This document shows, piece by piece, positions 44,001 through 44,200 of a stretch of 44,200 nt of DNA (position 1 is its first letter; the number at the start of each line of letters is the position of its first letter). Made by a program: the position numbers and the translations under genes. The DNA is from Treponema sp. GTDB lineage: Bacteria; Spirochaetota; Spirochaetia; Treponematales; Treponemataceae. The notes beneath the pieces are model-generated. The model saw nothing but the letters and a program-made list of their open reading frames with translations, was not told the origin of the DNA and did no database searches. The DNA is taken from NCBI GenBank assembly GCA_017963165.1, contig JAGCTZ010000077.1:1-44200 (forward strand), given 5' to 3'.

Positions 44001-44200
44001 GCGGAACTGTAACATTAACAGCAACTGCAACAGACAATGCCGGAAACGAGACAAAGGTAGCCGTTGCAAGCGTAATGGTAGATAAGGCTGCGCCGACAAT
44101 CAATATTAATTCACCTGCTGAAAATGCAAAGACAGCATCAAGCGTAACGGTAAGCGGAACAGCAAGTGACGGAAACGGAGCCGGCGTAAATACAACAGCA
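35054..44200 (+). CDS. Giant Ig-repeat lipoprotein (3' end beyond window)
   Basis: An open frame of 3049 codons runs to the right edge without a stop. It starts at ATG 35054 with GAGG upstream; an ATG at 35050 in another frame stops within a few codons. The signal peptide MKKNNLFKSFVGFCLIGFASI ends in AAFVSC, a loose spirochaete-type lipobox with lipidation expected at C27. The rest is a chain of roughly 100-residue Ig-like domains, visible as recurring (V/I)D(T/K)TxPxx openings, GTAxD or GxAxD strands and AxDxAGN closings. From about 42107 the domains form a higher-order repeat of 330 residues. A membrane-anchored fibre or adhesin is the likely role; no enzymatic motif was seen. It is preceded by its own promoter and lies after the M23 endopeptidase. 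Confidence 0.88.
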   Translation, partial: MKKNNLFKSFVGFCLIGFASIAAFVSCEVGLGAAVDVESPVVEIATPPTASVIRDTFAIAGNWSDDGTIKSLKVTLRNTQTNKTKDIDGSVTLEHEGQGTWSVKINPLDQDIPDGSYEATVTILDNGHHKTEITRSFIIDNTAPVVVLSRPSSSKDDPDNLIESYGQYLTLEGQAADDNDIERIVIDFYSKDDPDTLLYSKTITSIPPTISLDVAKFLDNEAYSAIYGDEKADEKTYYCTITAYDSAQRFPLEGEQQEADKVGNAEASFIPWSKWEKFQTEYQKTSNSKTKLKVPDLYSIKAERTADKSRSTTQTALIANLFDESISCGSFKLNPENSPTFSISGLDLGVATNVENERLLTIQLSKGLDGLSLDTDNMKVYLIPIDENGRAGDKIYPQTSEFQKKGDGQFLTKIIKETNINEAGEQVSLEYSTTYIIGVEGEDIEGNKIVPPFEGNGKQYIMRFKAKNVAPDLQITYPTETISYLKKGDELTIRGSVSVPDGHPLITITCKDDSDNVSTVYNHKITEDDKTGEAAGLITYQFELTIPAVANGDEFAFKQDAGGQYVFDVIADLDEMATTKTKTVLYDIAGPTISIDSMLPTAQKYTGNEDGSTVAGEYLNGDVTMKVAIVDAYDIVQKELEATRDRRPYFIIVDSDTDEEIQFRVDSEATPVTKHYIKNPTMQTFVIHTEDIASGTEVRNITVKVFAEDRAGNKGVDANDETKTYLERSYIVDQTTDKPVILPYNSEVLTLTFDTVEKVNTELAKTDKGQKDKIVLMTGSTIQLKIKDDDGIADCIFKISDKDTGANLKIPTGFENAVRGNPSEYNLSYTLPTEIGKYKFSVAVIDTVGKTESKEFWLVVSGAAPQVTIDSTTPDNKIITLSNGSKTSDAKVEFVNVITIDSGYESFEVSRIEKINGQDVEIPVYDKDHKLSGNTFTDHFVPSANRSENKVRYVVKDEFEHTGERLFEYYVDSTAPVIDESRIGVPTNLQTESVSFRFTATATDAATGNERSSNVAMLQYTFDSQKAAANIVDVPGVSSLSENIIFSELFTVDGITYEGEKTIYIRAIDDVGNIGNWVSKKFMYDTAAPALNVASYQRVSEQAVSFTGNSDNRSFETGKAFTLTGIASDNNGLEILEIWQKMEGHTYTDSDTESEALGIKIFSQTSNFNGAWSISGLPRSETNSENTAVESGTYIYTIRAADKSKFGTQAAKVTTKTVTVKIDKTKPTVSINLAQNNTSESTAYGENSIKGSAYTFRGTAKDDPENEGDFSSGFETLYYAFTTTEVEPDWTKTAAQQPSVITIGSINPSTDSWSVPMNLVTATQTSLGSDSADTLCEGKKYLYVYGVDKSGNISDTVHVAFMVDQNVPVVTCSVYKDDTDGTAETPVNGTVYLNEASAATSYTLRGTVWDANGVSRLTIDGDNVAVADDGTWYKNFTTQGNNLHSIVVYDNSGNASINPKQTSISSSVIFDTTRPVVAVADFDITAATRAKWLSGTGDYYINGTASDQGAGLKEIKIKVDSAVWSSLPLTSNWSYKYTIPADLTENEDADSSYHTVSVKAVDNANNEKEETYYFRYDKTQPMAELTVNKSGYIKESDFADITFSGYAHDGRTQGREVETAVIKVKKDNVNVDSMTMNVKTDTFGYVSTAGTTFGNFTKTGLSVADYEDGRYEFNLEVKDKAGNSPSALSTISTALVVDTTAPEITSHVFRVSNTESVSAWNKNKSKATIRVDFDEKNPEAVYYYINDGSNTTLTQETVPSADWINMNYSGSDYHWTAQKDCSFNDGKGVVYIKVEDKAGNVTYATPLTYEVDTKKPDVCTLLTVDGAALSGSKLINGSHEVVFTVNVTDYNDNYVNGTVVGNDATKVVSVKLTKIGDTTYTGDEIIDGVATLSGGVKTGEWTITIPTEKFEGKDSGSFPVTVTVKDNFENEKTFQMFTLDIDQVRPTLNSYALESSYDAGVVNGVQTFYMNNARDVFTLTGIAKDDREINANGVTLTIYNKDGGVVKTLSSSDSAWTFTSATSTGAWTDTWAALSDFATVELSVKDKAQNVVASPTTFKIIFDTTAPAALHKTDTSGKDIYFRIGDQDNDDITSSNSLWDDDLDKDVGGKYTSGTFGNKETIKIRGNFDETGSGIAMIYYQLYTTVPTTTQINSFVADPAGKADGYFAPKNADETTRRVFYNGTISGVTADGAAGGKNYKSVASTYLTTLSGFQEGHNYLVLVAVDNVGNAAVDDISENYYIINVDQKAPQTNRISDVPSKKDSAVELEFTVTDNPSGTNAVKAGIRSVVVTINNETETANLINGKYKATFEIGKLPSTDGSYPISVTAIDNAGTGNTDTREVGSLIIDTKGPGIEISTPTANARTTNTITVNGTAVDQTNSENAVGSGINETKGLTLYYTTSSTLGTVAPTASTISSWTAYTTKPTLSGQSWAGTFNVPDSVAADNENTTLYICIGAEDNAGNVDYSAPRTIVVDRKAPESSALTIDETAGSVLGENTTKWFNNTTVSLSGTFTDTEGSGVSSVKYAVKKAGESSYAATQTVASDGVYTANVKGLANGINTIKVWAVDTTGNISDAEEFTVKVDAVTPEISAEYTGVLYADASSCPVELTVTDGGDSQIASVTLTVGDNNPVSCSLVNGKWTKDIISLLPNTTVSVTATATDNAGNTASRVIANVMLDTEGPVLAINSPGANAKTTNSITVSGSASDIGSGINNAADKGITLYYTTSSTLGTVTPTSSTISNWTAHTAKPTLIGQSWVGTFNVPDAVAANNANTTLYICVGAVDNSGAGNPGYSAPVTVVVDRKAPVSTALTIGENAGTSLGTDTTIWFNNTTVSLSGTFTDTDGSGVTSVKYAVKKAGDTAYAADQTVASDGTYTANVKGLADGTNTIKVWAVDTVGNASTAAEYTVKVDTSKPSVTSGHSSTLYSNGSGTLTINATISETGSGIQSVVLSREGTNTTVTMTGSGSSYSADALSLLSGLNSGTVTLTATATDNAGNETKVAVASVMVDKAAPTININSPAENAKTASSVTVSGTASDGNGAGVNTTA
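42107..44200 (+). repeat. 330-residue tandem super-repeat in giant lipoprotein
   Basis: Two complete copies begin at 42107 and 43097, and a third begins at about 44090 and runs off the edge: periods of 990 and 993 nt. Each copy contains INSP or ISTP, TITV(S/N)G, GLTLYYTTSSTLGTV or its variant, GQSW(A/V)GTFNVPD, VVDRKAP, NNTTVSLSGTFTDT, VKYAVKKAG, NTIKVWAVDT and ATATDNAGN. Long stretches are nearly identical at DNA level. Confidence 0.9.

Overview
The window looks like a low-GC host-associated spirochaete, most likely a Treponema. This is an inference from the whole: a giant lipoprotein with a loose spirochaete-type lipobox, enormous beta-rich surface proteins, a LysM/M23 endopeptidase next to rRNA methyltransferases, and A/T-rich promoters. 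No rRNA, tRNA, CRISPR array or insertion sequence was seen, and no convincing intrinsic terminator. No gene-free stretch exceeds 300 bases.

Layout. (1) 1-8666, minus strand: a LytTR response regulator and a short GHKL histidine kinase, followed by four overlapping ABC exporter half-transporter genes. The four form two A/B pairs (A, B, A', B'), apparently a tandem duplication of one heterodimeric exporter; the last gene runs off the left edge. (2) 8789-11693, plus strand: gatC and gatA (amidotransferase subunits, no gatB here) and an acyltransferase-3 membrane protein, all overlapping. (3) 11828-12919: a four-S1-domain RNA-binding protein. (4) 13143-13645: two small overlapping genes, the second of the DUF4160 family. 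(5) 13771-31656: one 5961-codon gene for a secreted beta-solenoid-like repeat protein with Ig-like domains and a FlgD-like C-terminus. (6) 31738-34901: a PilZ protein, an RlmM-like 2'-O-methyltransferase, RlmE, and a LysM-M23 endopeptidase. (7) 35054 to the right edge: a second giant protein, a lipoprotein of at least 3049 residues built of Ig-like domains, ending in 330-residue tandem super-repeats.

The most unusual feature is a short dispersed repeat, consensus CCCTGAGCYTGTCGAAGGG, found at six places between 2.3 and 32.3 kb. Four copies lie in-frame inside genes, often adding the peptide PELVEG, and two lie between genes. At three places tandem arrays built on the same word adjoin it. The two arrays inside genes have periods of 21 and 18 nt (multiples of three); the one between genes has an exact period of 19 nt. 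This suggests a short repeat that seeds minisatellites, with selection removing frame-breaking forms from genes.

Two plus-strand genes, gatC and the PilZ gene, have a -10 box exactly 7 nt before the ATG and no ribosome binding site, suggesting leaderless mRNAs.
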